This document shows positions 1 to 8,649 of a stretch of DNA of 64,000 nucleotides, one piece after another. Both the position numbers and the translations under genes were made by a program. The stretch covers positions 62,001-126,000 of the forward strand of contig NZ_FOAM01000011.1 of the NCBI RefSeq assembly GCF_900109605.1, in the 5' to 3' direction. Origin of the DNA: Xaviernesmea oryzae (lineage in GTDB: Bacteria > Pseudomonadota > Alphaproteobacteria > Rhizobiales > Rhizobiaceae). The first letter of the stretch is position 1; every line of letters starts with the position of its first letter. Below the pieces are notes generated by a model, which saw only the letters and a list, made by a program, of their open reading frames with translations, was not told the DNA's origin and made no database searches.

Positions 1-179
1 CCGTCGATATCGAGGAGCCGATGGGCGCCGACAATCTTCTCTGGCTGAACCTTGCCGGCCAGCCCATCTCGGTGCGAATTGCCGGCCAGCGCCGCTACGC
101 ACCAAAAACGCCCGTCACGCTCGGCTTCGATATGGCCACCGCGTCGCTGTTTGATGCCGAGACCGAAAATCGCCTTTGA
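1..179 (+). CDS. Sugar ABC transporter ATP-binding protein (MalK/UgpC type), C-terminal fragment
   Basis: Only the last 58 codons (frame starting at base 3) are in the window. The peptide contains EEPMGADNLLW and ends SLFDAETENRL. This is the usual C-terminal TOBE/OB-like regulatory domain of MalK/UgpC/MsmK ATPases, which energise CUT1-type sugar importers at the inner membrane. The stop (177-179) lies 13 bases before the mannosidase ATG, so the gene probably heads or continues the same operon, which suggests a permease for the oligosaccharides the downstream glycosidases cut. The substrate cannot be read from this fragment. Confidence 0.8.
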   Translation, partial: VDIEEPMGADNLLWLNLAGQPISVRIAGQRRYAPKTPVTLGFDMATASLFDAETENRL

Positions 180-192
180 TCGGATACCTCCC

Positions 193-2691
193 ATGTCCTT
201 CGAAACCACCACTGTCCAGCCCGAAACCATCGATCTCGCCGGCACCTGGCAACTGTCGTCGGCAGATGGCCAGCATCGCACGACGATCCATCTGCCTGGG
301 GATGTTCACTCGGCGCTGGCGGATGCAGGCCTGATTCCCGAGCCCTATTTCGGCGCCAACGAGGCCGTGGTTCAGTGGGTGGCCGAGCAGGATTGGGTGT
401 TCGAGCGCGAGGTCACTCTGGCGGCCGAGGCCCTGGATGCACCCTGGTATCTCGATCTCGAAAGCCTGGATACGATCGCCTCGGTCTTCGTCAACGACCA
501 GCTGGTGCTGGAGGCGGAAAATTGCTTCCGCCGCTATCGGCCGGATGTCGGTGGCGTGCTGAAGGCCGGCGTCAACCGCTTGAAGATCGTCATCCGGTCT
601 TCGATCGCCGCCGGCGCCGAGCTGCAGGCGGCACAACCCTTCTACATTCCGCATCAGGAGCTGAACTCGCCGATCCCCAATGGCAATATGCTGCGCAAGC
701 CGCAATGCCATTTCGGCTGGGACTGGAACATCGCCATCGCCCCCTTGGGCGTCTATGGCACACTGGCGCTGAGGAAGTTGGCACCGGCGCGCATCGAGCA
801 TGTGCAGACGCAACAGATCCCGCGCGCCGATGGCGGCGTCGACCTTCTCGTCAAGGCGACCCTGTTTGCCGAGGAGCCCTGTGTCGTCTCGGTCGCCTTC
901 GGGCTCGATGAGCGCAAAGACCGGATCGACTGCGCGCTGGGCGCCGGCGAAACGGTGGTCTCCCAGGGTTTCACCCTGGCCGAGCCTCGGCTCTGGTGGC
1001 CGGCCGGCAGCGGCGAGCAGGCGCTCTATGCGCTGACGGTGACGGTGGCAGGCGAGACGGTCGCGCGCCAGATCGGTATTCGCTCCGTCGAACTCATCAC
1101 CGATCCAGATGCGGCCGGCGCCCGCTTCGCGCTCAAGGTCAATGGCCGTGAGATCTTCTGCCGTGGCGCCAACTGGATTCCGGCCGATGCCCTGATGTCG
1201 CGGGCGACGCGCGAGGCGACGGAGGATCTGCTGCGTTCGGCGGCCGACGCCAATATGAACATGATCCGCATCTGGGGCGGCGGCTTCTATGAGGCCGACA
1301 GGTTCTACGATCTCTGCGACCGTCTCGGCCTGATGGTCTGGCAGGATTTCATGTTCGCCTGCAACCTCTATCCCTCGACGCCCGATTTCCTTGCCAATGT
1401 CGAGGCGGAGGTCGATTATCAGGTGCGCCGGCTCGCCAGCCATCCCTCCATCGTGCTGTGGTGCGGCGACAATGAGCTGGTGGGCGCGCTGACCTGGTTC
1501 CCCGAGAGCCGCGAGAACCGGGACCGCTATCTGGTCTCCTACGATCGCCTGAACCGGGTGATTGAGGTGGCGATGAAGAAGGCCGCGCCGGAACTGATCT
1601 GGTGGCCGTCGAGCCCGTCTTCGGGCTACCTGAACTTTGGCGATGCGTGGCATGCCGATGGCTCCGGCGACATGCATTACTGGTCGGTCTGGCACGAAAA
1701 CAAGAGTTTCGACAATTACCGCACCGTGCGCCCGCGCTTCTGCTCGGAATTCGGCTTCCAGTCCTACACCTCCATGCCGCTCGTCCGGCAGTTTGCCGAG
1801 GCGAAGGATATGAACATCGCCTCGCCTGTGATGGAGGTGCATCAGAAGAATGTTGGCGGGAACGAGCGGATCGCCGGCACCATGTTCCGCTATTTCCGCT
1901 TTCCCCGCGACTTCGACAGCTTCGTCTATTTGAGCCAGATCCAGCAGGGCCTGGCGATCCGTACGGCCGTCGAATTCTGGCGTTCGCTCAAGCCGCATTG
2001 CATGGGCACGCTCTATTGGCAGCTGAACGACACCTGGCCCGTCGCCTCGTGGTCGAGCCTCGATTATGGCGGCAACTGGAAAGCCATGCACTACATGGTG
2101 CGCCGCTTCTTCCAGCCCGTGGCGGTGGCGGCGATCCCCTCCGAGGATGGCAAGACGATCGCCTTCTCCATGGTCAACGACACAACCGCGCCCGTGACGG
2201 TCGAGCTCGAAACCTTCCTGGTGTCGCTGACGGGCGAGCGGCGGCCTTTGATGGCCGTGGCTGGCACATGCAGCCCGGATGCCGCCGCCACGCTTGCCAC
2301 GATCGAAGCGAACGACATCCCGGCCGATCACCTCTTATTCTGGCACTTCACCGCCTCGAACGGCATGAACGGCGAGGGTCATCATGTCGCTGCGACCTAC
2401 AAAGCGCTGGAACTCCAGCCCTCTGGCCTGTCGCTGAAGGCCGTGCCCGCAGGCGATGGCGCCTATGACCTGACAGTTACAGTCACAGGGCTGGCGCTGC
2501 ATGTGATGATCGAGGCTGATCGCGAGGGACGTTATTCAGACAATGCCTTCGATCTGACTGCCGGCGAGAGCCGGACGATCCGCTTTACCCCGGTTGGCGG
2601 TGGTCAGGCCGTTCCGCGCTTCCACGCCTATGATCTGCACACGTCATACGCGGCATCGGCGCCGGTGCGGGACCTATCCGCAGCCGCCTGA
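193..2691 (+). CDS. Beta-mannosidase, glycoside hydrolase family 2
   Basis: An 832-residue protein that should release terminal beta-D-mannose from manno-oligosaccharides. The order is that of GH2: an N-terminal jelly-roll sugar-binding domain, an Ig-like domain, then a TIM barrel. The acid/base Glu is E428 in the WCGDNEL motif and the nucleophile is E519 in CSEFGFQS. These positions nearly coincide with the catalytic glutamates known for Cellulomonas Man2A. There is no signal peptide, so it is cytoplasmic and acts on imported oligosaccharides. I chose the ATG at 193, just after the transporter stop; the upstream extension overlaps that gene. Substrate beyond beta-mannosides is inferred. Confidence 0.9.
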   Translation: MSFETTTVQPETIDLAGTWQLSSADGQHRTTIHLPGDVHSALADAGLIPEPYFGANEAVVQWVAEQDWVFEREVTLAAEALDAPWYLDLESLDTIASVFVNDQLVLEAENCFRRYRPDVGGVLKAGVNRLKIVIRSSIAAGAELQAAQPFYIPHQELNSPIPNGNMLRKPQCHFGWDWNIAIAPLGVYGTLALRKLAPARIEHVQTQQIPRADGGVDLLVKATLFAEEPCVVSVAFGLDERKDRIDCALGAGETVVSQGFTLAEPRLWWPAGSGEQALYALTVTVAGETVARQIGIRSVELITDPDAAGARFALKVNGREIFCRGANWIPADALMSRATREATEDLLRSAADANMNMIRIWGGGFYEADRFYDLCDRLGLMVWQDFMFACNLYPSTPDFLANVEAEVDYQVRRLASHPSIVLWCGDNELVGALTWFPESRENRDRYLVSYDRLNRVIEVAMKKAAPELIWWPSSPSSGYLNFGDAWHADGSGDMHYWSVWHENKSFDNYRTVRPRFCSEFGFQSYTSMPLVRQFAEAKDMNIASPVMEVHQKNVGGNERIAGTMFRYFRFPRDFDSFVYLSQIQQGLAIRTAVEFWRSLKPHCMGTLYWQLNDTWPVASWSSLDYGGNWKAMHYMVRRFFQPVAVAAIPSEDGKTIAFSMVNDTTAPVTVELETFLVSLTGERRPLMAVAGTCSPDAAATLATIEANDIPADHLLFWHFTASNGMNGEGHHVAATYKALELQPSGLSLKAVPAGDGAYDLTVTVTGLALHVMIEADREGRYSDNAFDLTAGESRTIRFTPVGGGQAVPRFHAYDLHTSYAASAPVRDLSAAA

Positions 2692-2735
2692 GGCGAAACG
2701 GATCTGCGTGGCCGCCAGCGGCCGGGCTATTCAAG

Positions 2736-2761
2736 ACGGCGGGGAGGTTGCCGCCGTTTTT
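2736..2761 (+). terminator. Hairpin plus T-run after the beta-mannosidase gene
   Basis: ACGGCGG (2736-2742) pairs with CCGCCGT (2751-2757) around an 8-base loop, and the second arm runs into five T residues (2757-2761). It has the form of an intrinsic terminator, but it lies inside a co-directional gene string 72 bases before the next ATG. It may therefore attenuate rather than end the operon. Confidence 0.55.
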
Positions 2762-2833
2762 AGCGCTCTTGCGAAAGCTCGTCCGGCGCGTGAGCCGGAG
2801 GCCGCAAGGCTTTTATAAACAGGAGGATTCACC

Positions 2834-3598
2834 ATGCAAGCCATCAGCTTTCAGCTCTATAGCGCCCGCAATTTTCAGCCCTTTTCCGAAGTCTTCAAGA
2901 CGGTCGCCCAGGCCGGTTACACCCAGGTCGAAGGCTATAGCGCGCTCTATGCGGAGCTGGATGAAGCCGCGCTTGCGGGGCTGAAATCCGACCTGGAGGC
3001 GAACGGCCTGACGATGCCGACCGCGCATTTCAGCCTGGATATGATCGAGAACAATCCATCACGTGTCATCGAGATCGCCAAGGCCGTCGGCATCGAGGCA
3101 ATCTATTGCCCGCATATCATGGCTGATCTCAGGCCCACGGATGCAGAAGGCTGGCGCGATTTCGGCAAGCGGCTGGAGGCGGCCGGCGCGCCGCTGGTGG
3201 AGGCTGGTCATTCCTTCGGCTGGCACAACCATGACTTTGAATTCGTGGCGCTGCCATCAGGTGAAATTCCGATGGAGCTGATTTTCCACGGTGGCCCCAA
3301 TCTGCGCTGGGAAGCCGATATCGCCTGGGTCGTCCGCGGCGGCGCCGATCCGTTCGACTGGATCGACCGCTATGGAAGCCGTATCGGCGCCGTTCATGTG
3401 AAGGATATCGCCCCAGTGGGCGAGGCCGCCGACGAGGATGGCTGGGCCGATGTCGGTCATGGCACGGTCGATTGGCCAAAGCTCTTCCCGATCCTCGAGG
3501 CCACGCCAGCCAAGTATTTCATCGTCGAACATGACAATCCGAAAGACGTGAAGCGTCTTGCCGATCGGTCGATCGCCTCCATTCGCACCTATGGCTGA
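2834..3598 (+). CDS. Sugar phosphate isomerase/epimerase (xylose-isomerase-like TIM barrel)
   Basis: A 254-residue AP-endonuclease-2/xylose-isomerase-like TIM barrel. Conserved features include HFSLD near residue 60, GWHNHDFEF near residue 130, a WEADIAWV segment and HVKD near residue 190, which supply the usual metal-binding Glu/His/Asp residues. The start is well supported by AGGAGG ahead of the ATG. Neighbouring sugar genes suggest that it isomerises or epimerises a hexose or a keto-sugar made by the adjacent dehydrogenase. Family members act on many substrates (IolE, IolI, tagatose epimerases), so the reaction is not assigned. Confidence 0.8.
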   Translation: MQAISFQLYSARNFQPFSEVFKTVAQAGYTQVEGYSALYAELDEAALAGLKSDLEANGLTMPTAHFSLDMIENNPSRVIEIAKAVGIEAIYCPHIMADLRPTDAEGWRDFGKRLEAAGAPLVEAGHSFGWHNHDFEFVALPSGEIPMELIFHGGPNLRWEADIAWVVRGGADPFDWIDRYGSRIGAVHVKDIAPVGEAADEDGWADVGHGTVDWPKLFPILEATPAKYFIVEHDNPKDVKRLADRSIASIRTYG

Positions 3599-3648
3599 AG
3601 GCCTGCCGGCCTCTTCTGAACCCTTTCTTCGAAAGCTCTTGCGGATCG

Positions 3649-3672
3649 GCGCCTGCCTTGTCGGGCAGGCGC
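3649..3672 (+). other. Intercistronic hairpin
   Basis: GCGCCTGCC (3649-3657) and GGCAGGCGC (3664-3672) form a perfect 9-bp stem with a 6-base loop, 25 bases before the next ATG. No T-run follows, so an mRNA-processing or stability structure is more likely than a terminator. Confidence 0.55.
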
Positions 3673-3697
3673 ATGACCGCCTTCAAAGGCATTCTCC

Positions 3698-4846
3698 ATG
3701 ACCACGGATATTGAAACACGCGAGCTTGGCGTCGGCATCATCGGCTGCGGCAACATCTCCACGACCTATTTCAAACTGGCGCCGCTGTTTCGCGGCATCA
3801 AGGTCGTTGCCTGCGCCGACATCAACATGGCAGCAGCGGAAGGCCGCGCAGAGGAATTTGGCGTCGAGGCACAGACGATCGATGCACTGCTGGCCAATCC
3901 GGCCGTCGATATCGTCGTCAACCTGACCATTCCCGACGCGCATTTCCCGGTCTCCAAGGCGATCCTGGAAGCCGGCAAGCACGTCTACTCGGAAAAGCCG
4001 CTGGTGCTCTCGATCGAGCAGGGCGAGACGCTGCGCGGCATCGCCACGGCCAACGGACTGAAGGTCGGCTGCGCGCCGGATACGTTCCTGGGCGGCGCGC
4101 ATCAGCTTGCCCGCCATCTCATCGACGAAGGCCGCATCGGCCGCGTCACCTCCGGCACCTGCCATGTGATGAGCCCCGGCATGGAGATGTGGCACCCCAA
4201 TCCGGATTTCTTCTTCCTTCCAGGCGGCGGCCCGATCCTCGATCTCGGCCCCTATTACATCGCCAATCTGATCAACCTGATCGGCCCGGTGAAGCGCGTC
4301 GGCGCCATCACCTCGATGGCCAGCACGACGCGCACGATCACCAGCGAGCCGCGTAAGGGTGAAGTCATTCCGGTAAAGACGCCGACGACCATTCACGCCC
4401 TGCTGGAATTCCAGAATGGTGCGACGATCACGCTGTCGGCAAGCTGGGACGTCTGGTCGCATCGCCATGCCAACATGGAGCTTTACGGCACCGATGGCTC
4501 GCTCTTCGTGCCCGATCCGAACTTCTTCGGCGGCACGGTCCAGGCGAGCGGACGCGACAAGAATATCCAGCCGGTGCAGATGTGGGAGCATCCTTTTGCC
4601 GTTCCCAATCAGGAGCACCCGCAGGGGCCGATGGCCAATTACCGCACGGCCGGGCTTGCGGACATGGCCATCGCCATTCTCGAAGGCCGCGATGCCCGTT
4701 GCTCGCTGGAGCGCGCCCTGCACGGCGTCGACGTGATGGTGTCGATCCTGCGCTCCGGCGAAGAAGGTCGCTTCATCGATCTGACGACGACCTGCACGCA
4801 GCCGGCGGCGCTCAGCATCGAGGAGGCGCAGGCGCTCCTGCGCTGA
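3698..4846 (+). CDS. Gfo/Idh/MocA family NAD(P)-dependent oxidoreductase
   Basis: A 382-residue dehydrogenase. The N-terminal Rossmann fold shows GVGIIGCGNIST near residue 11, and the EKPLVLS segment near residue 100 is the family's signature catalytic-lysine motif. A C-terminal GFO_IDH_MocA alpha/beta domain follows, with a GPILDLGPYYI segment near residue 185. Such enzymes oxidise or reduce sugars and cyclitols with NAD(P). The gene sits between a sugar isomerase and a GH43 glycosidase on the same strand, which points to oxidation of a monosaccharide released by the glycosidases. AAAGG precedes the ATG by about 8 bases. Confidence 0.85.
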   Translation: MTTDIETRELGVGIIGCGNISTTYFKLAPLFRGIKVVACADINMAAAEGRAEEFGVEAQTIDALLANPAVDIVVNLTIPDAHFPVSKAILEAGKHVYSEKPLVLSIEQGETLRGIATANGLKVGCAPDTFLGGAHQLARHLIDEGRIGRVTSGTCHVMSPGMEMWHPNPDFFFLPGGGPILDLGPYYIANLINLIGPVKRVGAITSMASTTRTITSEPRKGEVIPVKTPTTIHALLEFQNGATITLSASWDVWSHRHANMELYGTDGSLFVPDPNFFGGTVQASGRDKNIQPVQMWEHPFAVPNQEHPQGPMANYRTAGLADMAIAILEGRDARCSLERALHGVDVMVSILRSGEEGRFIDLTTTCTQPAALSIEEAQALLR

Positions 4847-4902
4847 GTCTGTCCCAGCCTGCCGGAGGCCGCTGCCTGTCGCGCAAGCAGCCGGTGCAAT
4901 CC

Positions 4903-4931
4903 AGCGGCCGCCGCCGAATGTGGCGGCCGCT
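4903..4931 (+). other. Strong intercistronic hairpin
   Basis: AGCGGCCGCC (4903-4912) and GGCGGCCGCT (4922-4931) are a perfect 10-bp inverted repeat with a 9-base loop, between the dehydrogenase and the GH43 gene. There is no U-run after it. It matches the pattern of hairpins at the other junctions of this operon. Confidence 0.6.
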
Positions 4932-5008
4932 TCGGTCGGACCTGACCCAAGAGCCTGCATGGCAGACCGCTTACACTTGCAGGAACCCGTTTCTGAAAGC
5001 CCCGTTCC

Positions 5009-6637
5009 ATGTCCAAGATCCAGAACCCCATTCTGCCGGGCTTCAATCCCGATCCCTCGATCTGCCGCGTCGGTGACGATTATTATATCGCCACCTCCAC
5101 CTTTGAGTGGTTTCCGGGCGTGCAGATCCATCATTCGCGCGATCTCGTCACCTGGACCCTGATCACGCGGCCGCTGACACGCGCGAGCCAGCTCGACATG
5201 CGCGGCAATCCGGATAGCTGCGGCATCTGGGCGCCATGCCTCTCGCATGCGGATGGCCGGTTCTGGCTCGTCTATACCGACGTCAAGCGCTATGACGGCA
5301 GCTTCAAGGATGCGCATAATTACATCGTCACCGCCCCCTCCATCGAGGGACCATGGTCCGACCCGGTCTATGTCAACTCCTCCGGCTTCGACCCCTCGCT
5401 GTTTCATGACGATGACGGCCGCAAATGGTTCGTCAACATGCAATGGAACCACCGGCCGGAGACTTTTCACGGCGTTGCCAATTCCTCTGCCTTTGATGGC
5501 ATATTGCTGCAGGAGTGGGATGCCGAGAGCGGCCGGCTCATCGGCCCCGTTCACAATATCTTCGCCGGCAGCGGCCTTGGCCTCGTCGAGGGACCGCACC
5601 TCTTCAAGCGCAAGGGCTGGTATTACCTGACGGTTGCCGAAGGCGGCACCGGCTACGATCACGCCGTGACCATGGCGCGGTCGCGCTCGATCGAGGGCCC
5701 TTACACGCTTCACCCGAATGCCCATCTGATCAGCTCGAAGGATGCGCCGGAGGCCGCGCTGCAGCGCGCCGGCCATGGGCAATATGTCGAGACGCCGGAT
5801 GGCGAGGTCTATCATACCCATCTCTGCGGCCGGCCGCTTGCCCCGCACCGCCGCTCGGCGCTCGGCCGCGAGACCAGCCTGCAGAAATGTGTCTGGGCCG
5901 AGGACGACTGGCTGTATCTGAAGCAGGGAGGCATGGTGTCTGATGTCGAGGTCGAGGGGCCCGCCTTCGCGCCGGATGCGCCGCCGGCCAGCCAAGACCT
6001 CGCCGTCGAGACGCGGTTCGATGCGCCAGAGCTGCCGATCGATTTTCAGTGGCTGCGCACGCCGCTTCCCGAGCGCATCTTCTCGCTGACGGCAGCGCCC
6101 GGGCACTTGCGGCTTTACGGGCGCGAAAGCATCGGCAGCTGGTTCGAGCAGGCGCTTGTTGCCCGCAGACAGCAGCATCATCGCGTGCGGGTCGAAACCG
6201 TGATCGACTTCGAGCCTGAGATCTATCAGCAGGTGGCGGGCCTGACGCATTACTACAATCGTCACAAGCTGCATGCGCTCGGGATCACCCGCCACGAGAC
6301 CCTCGGCCGCTGCCTGACCATCCTCTCCTGCCCCGGTGACTATCCGGAGGCGAAGCTGACCTATCCGATCGGCTCGGGGATCGCGGTGCCGGACGGTCCC
6401 CTGACATTGGCGGCCGAAATCGATGGCAACGGGCTACAATTTTTCTGGCAGAGCGAAGGCATGGACGCATTCGCGCCTATCGGCCCTGCGCTCGATGCAA
6501 GCGTCATCTCGGACGAGGGCGGGCGCGGCGAGCATGGATCGTTTACCGGCGCCTTTCTCGGTGTCTTCGCCTTCGATATTTCTGGTCGGGCAAAGCCGGC
6601 CGATGTCAGCCGCTTCCTCTACCGGCCGCTTGCCTGA
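5009..6637 (+). CDS. Beta-xylosidase/arabinofuranosidase, glycoside hydrolase family 43
   Basis: A 542-residue two-domain GH43 enzyme. The N-terminal five-bladed beta-propeller carries the three expected acidic residues: D15 in GFNPDPS (base), D128 in GFDPS (pKa modulator) and E194 in LVEGPHLF (acid). D15 and D128 fall at the positions known for Geobacillus XynB3. The C-terminal part from about residue 325 is the beta-sandwich typical of the long beta-xylosidase group (GH43_11 type). There is no signal peptide, so it is cytoplasmic. It probably hydrolyses xylo-oligosaccharides; arabinofuranosidase activity is a possible alternative. The Shine-Dalgarno is weak. It is the last gene of the operon. 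Confidence 0.88.
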   Translation: MSKIQNPILPGFNPDPSICRVGDDYYIATSTFEWFPGVQIHHSRDLVTWTLITRPLTRASQLDMRGNPDSCGIWAPCLSHADGRFWLVYTDVKRYDGSFKDAHNYIVTAPSIEGPWSDPVYVNSSGFDPSLFHDDDGRKWFVNMQWNHRPETFHGVANSSAFDGILLQEWDAESGRLIGPVHNIFAGSGLGLVEGPHLFKRKGWYYLTVAEGGTGYDHAVTMARSRSIEGPYTLHPNAHLISSKDAPEAALQRAGHGQYVETPDGEVYHTHLCGRPLAPHRRSALGRETSLQKCVWAEDDWLYLKQGGMVSDVEVEGPAFAPDAPPASQDLAVETRFDAPELPIDFQWLRTPLPERIFSLTAAPGHLRLYGRESIGSWFEQALVARRQQHHRVRVETVIDFEPEIYQQVAGLTHYYNRHKLHALGITRHETLGRCLTILSCPGDYPEAKLTYPIGSGIAVPDGPLTLAAEIDGNGLQFFWQSEGMDAFAPIGPALDASVISDEGGRGEHGSFTGAFLGVFAFDISGRAKPADVSRFLYRPLA

Positions 6638-6661
6638 CGGCCACGCTTTGTCTGTCAGATC

Positions 6662-8572
6662 TCAGGCAAAGGGTTCGGCGCGTGGCGGCAGGGCCGGCAC
6701 GTCGAAATGATCGGGCGCTGCGCCGGCCTTGGCGCTGTCGGCCATCATCCGATAGCCGATTTCCAGATGGCGGCAGAAGCGCTCGGCGTCGAAGAGCGGC
6801 GACCGGAAACGGTTTTCCGCGATCCTCGCCTTGTAGGCGGCGATTGCCTGCCTGTCTTTCGCGAGTTCAACGGCTCTGGCGACAAAGGCGTCCTGGTCGG
6901 GCGCTACGAGATCCGGCAGCCCGATTGATGTCAGCAGACTTTCGGAGACGCGCGAGGCGAAGTTCGTGCCTTTGACCGTCAGCACCGGGAGCCCGGCCCA
7001 GAGCTGGTCCGAAGTGGTGGTGTGGCCGTTATAGGGGAAGGTGTCGAGCGCGAGATCGGCCGCCTGCAGACGGGCGAGGTGATCTGCATAGGCCATCTTC
7101 GGCGCAAAGAGGATGCGCTCAGCCGCAACGCCGCGTGCCGCAATGGCCTTCAAGAAGTTGGTCCTGTGTGTGTCGCCGTCGATCATCACCCAGAGCAGCG
7201 CTTCGTGCTTCGCGCGAAGGATCGCCGCCCAGCTGTCGATGACCGCCAGGCCGATCTTGCGCGGCGTGTTGAAGGCCGCGAAGACAAAGCGGTCTTCGGG
7301 TAGGCCGAGTTCCGTCCGGCTCTTGGGCGCGGGAAGGGGGCGGTGGACGGGGTCGTTCGGCTGGTAGCTTTCAGGCAGGCGGCAGAATTTCTCGTGATAA
7401 TAGGGCCGGGCGGTCGACGGCAGCACGATCGGATCGCCGATCACGTAGTCGCAATCGATATTCAACCCGCTTCCCGGAAAGCCCAGCCAGGCCACCTGCA
7501 CAGGCGCCACCATCTGGTTGAGGATCGCCGAGCGCGAGGCGCTGGTCGGCCCCTTGAGGTCCACAAGGATGTCGATGCCGTCGCGGCGGATTGTCTCGGC
7601 TGCCTCCGCATCGCTGAGGGACAGTAGCGAGACGATCGGCCAGCCCCAGCGCTCCCGTCCGCCTTTGTCGAAGGCTTTCAGATGCGGCGGCGTATAGCAA
7701 TAGAGGGTCACCTCGAGGCTGTCGCGATCATGCAGTTCCAGCACCCGCTGGAACAGGATCATCGTCGCATGTTGTTCCCAGAAATCGCTGGAGAGATAGC
7801 CGACCCGGATCTTTTCGCCCCACCTATGCGGCCGCAGGCGGCGTTGGCGCGCCAGCATGGGCGATGCCGTCAAGCGCCCCCAGCTGTTGTTCGTCGCCAG
7901 CCGGTTGATGCGCTCATCTTCGCAATAAAGCAGATTGCCATAGGGTAGTTCGCCGGCCAGCACCGCGGGATCGCCCATGCGCAAAGCCGCAGTCAGCTTC
8001 TTTTCGATGGTCTCGATTGTTTCGTAGTCGCAGAAATTGCGGGCGACCGACAGCAGGTTGAACAGTCGGTATGGGTCGTCCGGATCGCGCGCCGCAAGCT
8101 TCTTGAAGATGTCGAGCGTCAGCACATTGCGCTCGTCCTCCATGCTGATATCGGCAGCCAGGGTCAGATGCTCCTCGTCGTCGCTCTCCGCCAGGCTTTC
8201 CAGCACAAGGCCTGCCAGCCGTGGATCGTCGCCCTTGCGCAGCGTCTTTGCGAGGTTGAAGGCGATGGTGGCGTCGTGCGCCTTTCGTTCGAAGAGCATC
8301 ATGCCGTAAAGCTGAGCGCGGTCATCGACGCCGGCGGCGGCGAAGAGCTTGGCGGCGCGGCGCAGCAACGCATCGTCCTGGCGCGCTTGGGCTACCTCGG
8401 CAAACAGGTCTGCAGCATCCGCCTCAAAACCCAGCTTCTCGAAGGTTTCGGCCAGCAAGGTGAGAACATCGGGATTGCGGCTGTCATCCACCAGGTCGCT
8501 TAAGAGCGTCAGCGCATCGATGTAATCGCCACGCTCATAGGACAAGCCTGCCGCAGCCAGTTTCACCTTCAT
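6662..8572 (-). CDS. O-GlcNAc-transferase/SPINDLY-like glycosyltransferase with N-terminal TPR-like region
   Basis: A 636-residue protein. The first 220 or so residues are alpha-helical TPR-like repeats. The rest is the glycosyltransferase family 41 catalytic region, with GYLSSDFWEQHA near residue 265 and a C-terminal ALDTFPYNGHTTTSDQLWAGLP block that is the family signature for the UDP-sugar site. Family members glycosylate proteins, or small molecules in some bacteria. The ATG at 8572 is preferred because AAGGGG lies 6 bases upstream. It is convergent with the GH43 gene, and no partner or target is visible nearby, so the acceptor is unknown. Confidence 0.82.
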   Translation of the reverse strand: MKVKLAAAGLSYERGDYIDALTLLSDLVDDSRNPDVLTLLAETFEKLGFEADAADLFAEVAQARQDDALLRRAAKLFAAAGVDDRAQLYGMMLFERKAHDATIAFNLAKTLRKGDDPRLAGLVLESLAESDDEEHLTLAADISMEDERNVLTLDIFKKLAARDPDDPYRLFNLLSVARNFCDYETIETIEKKLTAALRMGDPAVLAGELPYGNLLYCEDERINRLATNNSWGRLTASPMLARQRRLRPHRWGEKIRVGYLSSDFWEQHATMILFQRVLELHDRDSLEVTLYCYTPPHLKAFDKGGRERWGWPIVSLLSLSDAEAAETIRRDGIDILVDLKGPTSASRSAILNQMVAPVQVAWLGFPGSGLNIDCDYVIGDPIVLPSTARPYYHEKFCRLPESYQPNDPVHRPLPAPKSRTELGLPEDRFVFAAFNTPRKIGLAVIDSWAAILRAKHEALLWVMIDGDTHRTNFLKAIAARGVAAERILFAPKMAYADHLARLQAADLALDTFPYNGHTTTSDQLWAGLPVLTVKGTNFASRVSESLLTSIGLPDLVAPDQDAFVARAVELAKDRQAIAAYKARIAENRFRSPLFDAERFCRHLEIGYRMMADSAKAGAAPDHFDVPALPPRAEPFA

Positions 8573-8649
8573 TTCTTGCCCCTTGATTGCGCATCGCTCT
8601 CGTGCGGCCAAGACCTTGCCACCGGCCGCTTGCGCGAGGCTTCACCGCG

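Noticed and set aside
4982..5006. GGAAC-N16-CGTT, an EcfG-type promoter match, just before the GH43 gene
   Set aside because: CGTT ends two bases before the ATG, so transcription would start inside the coding region, past the needed residue D15. A chance match is likely.
3683..6295. Very long minus-strand open frame (870 codons) opposite the dehydrogenase and GH43 genes
   Set aside because: It is antisense to two well-supported enzymes and rich in Arg/Gly/His, as expected for a GC-rich shadow frame.
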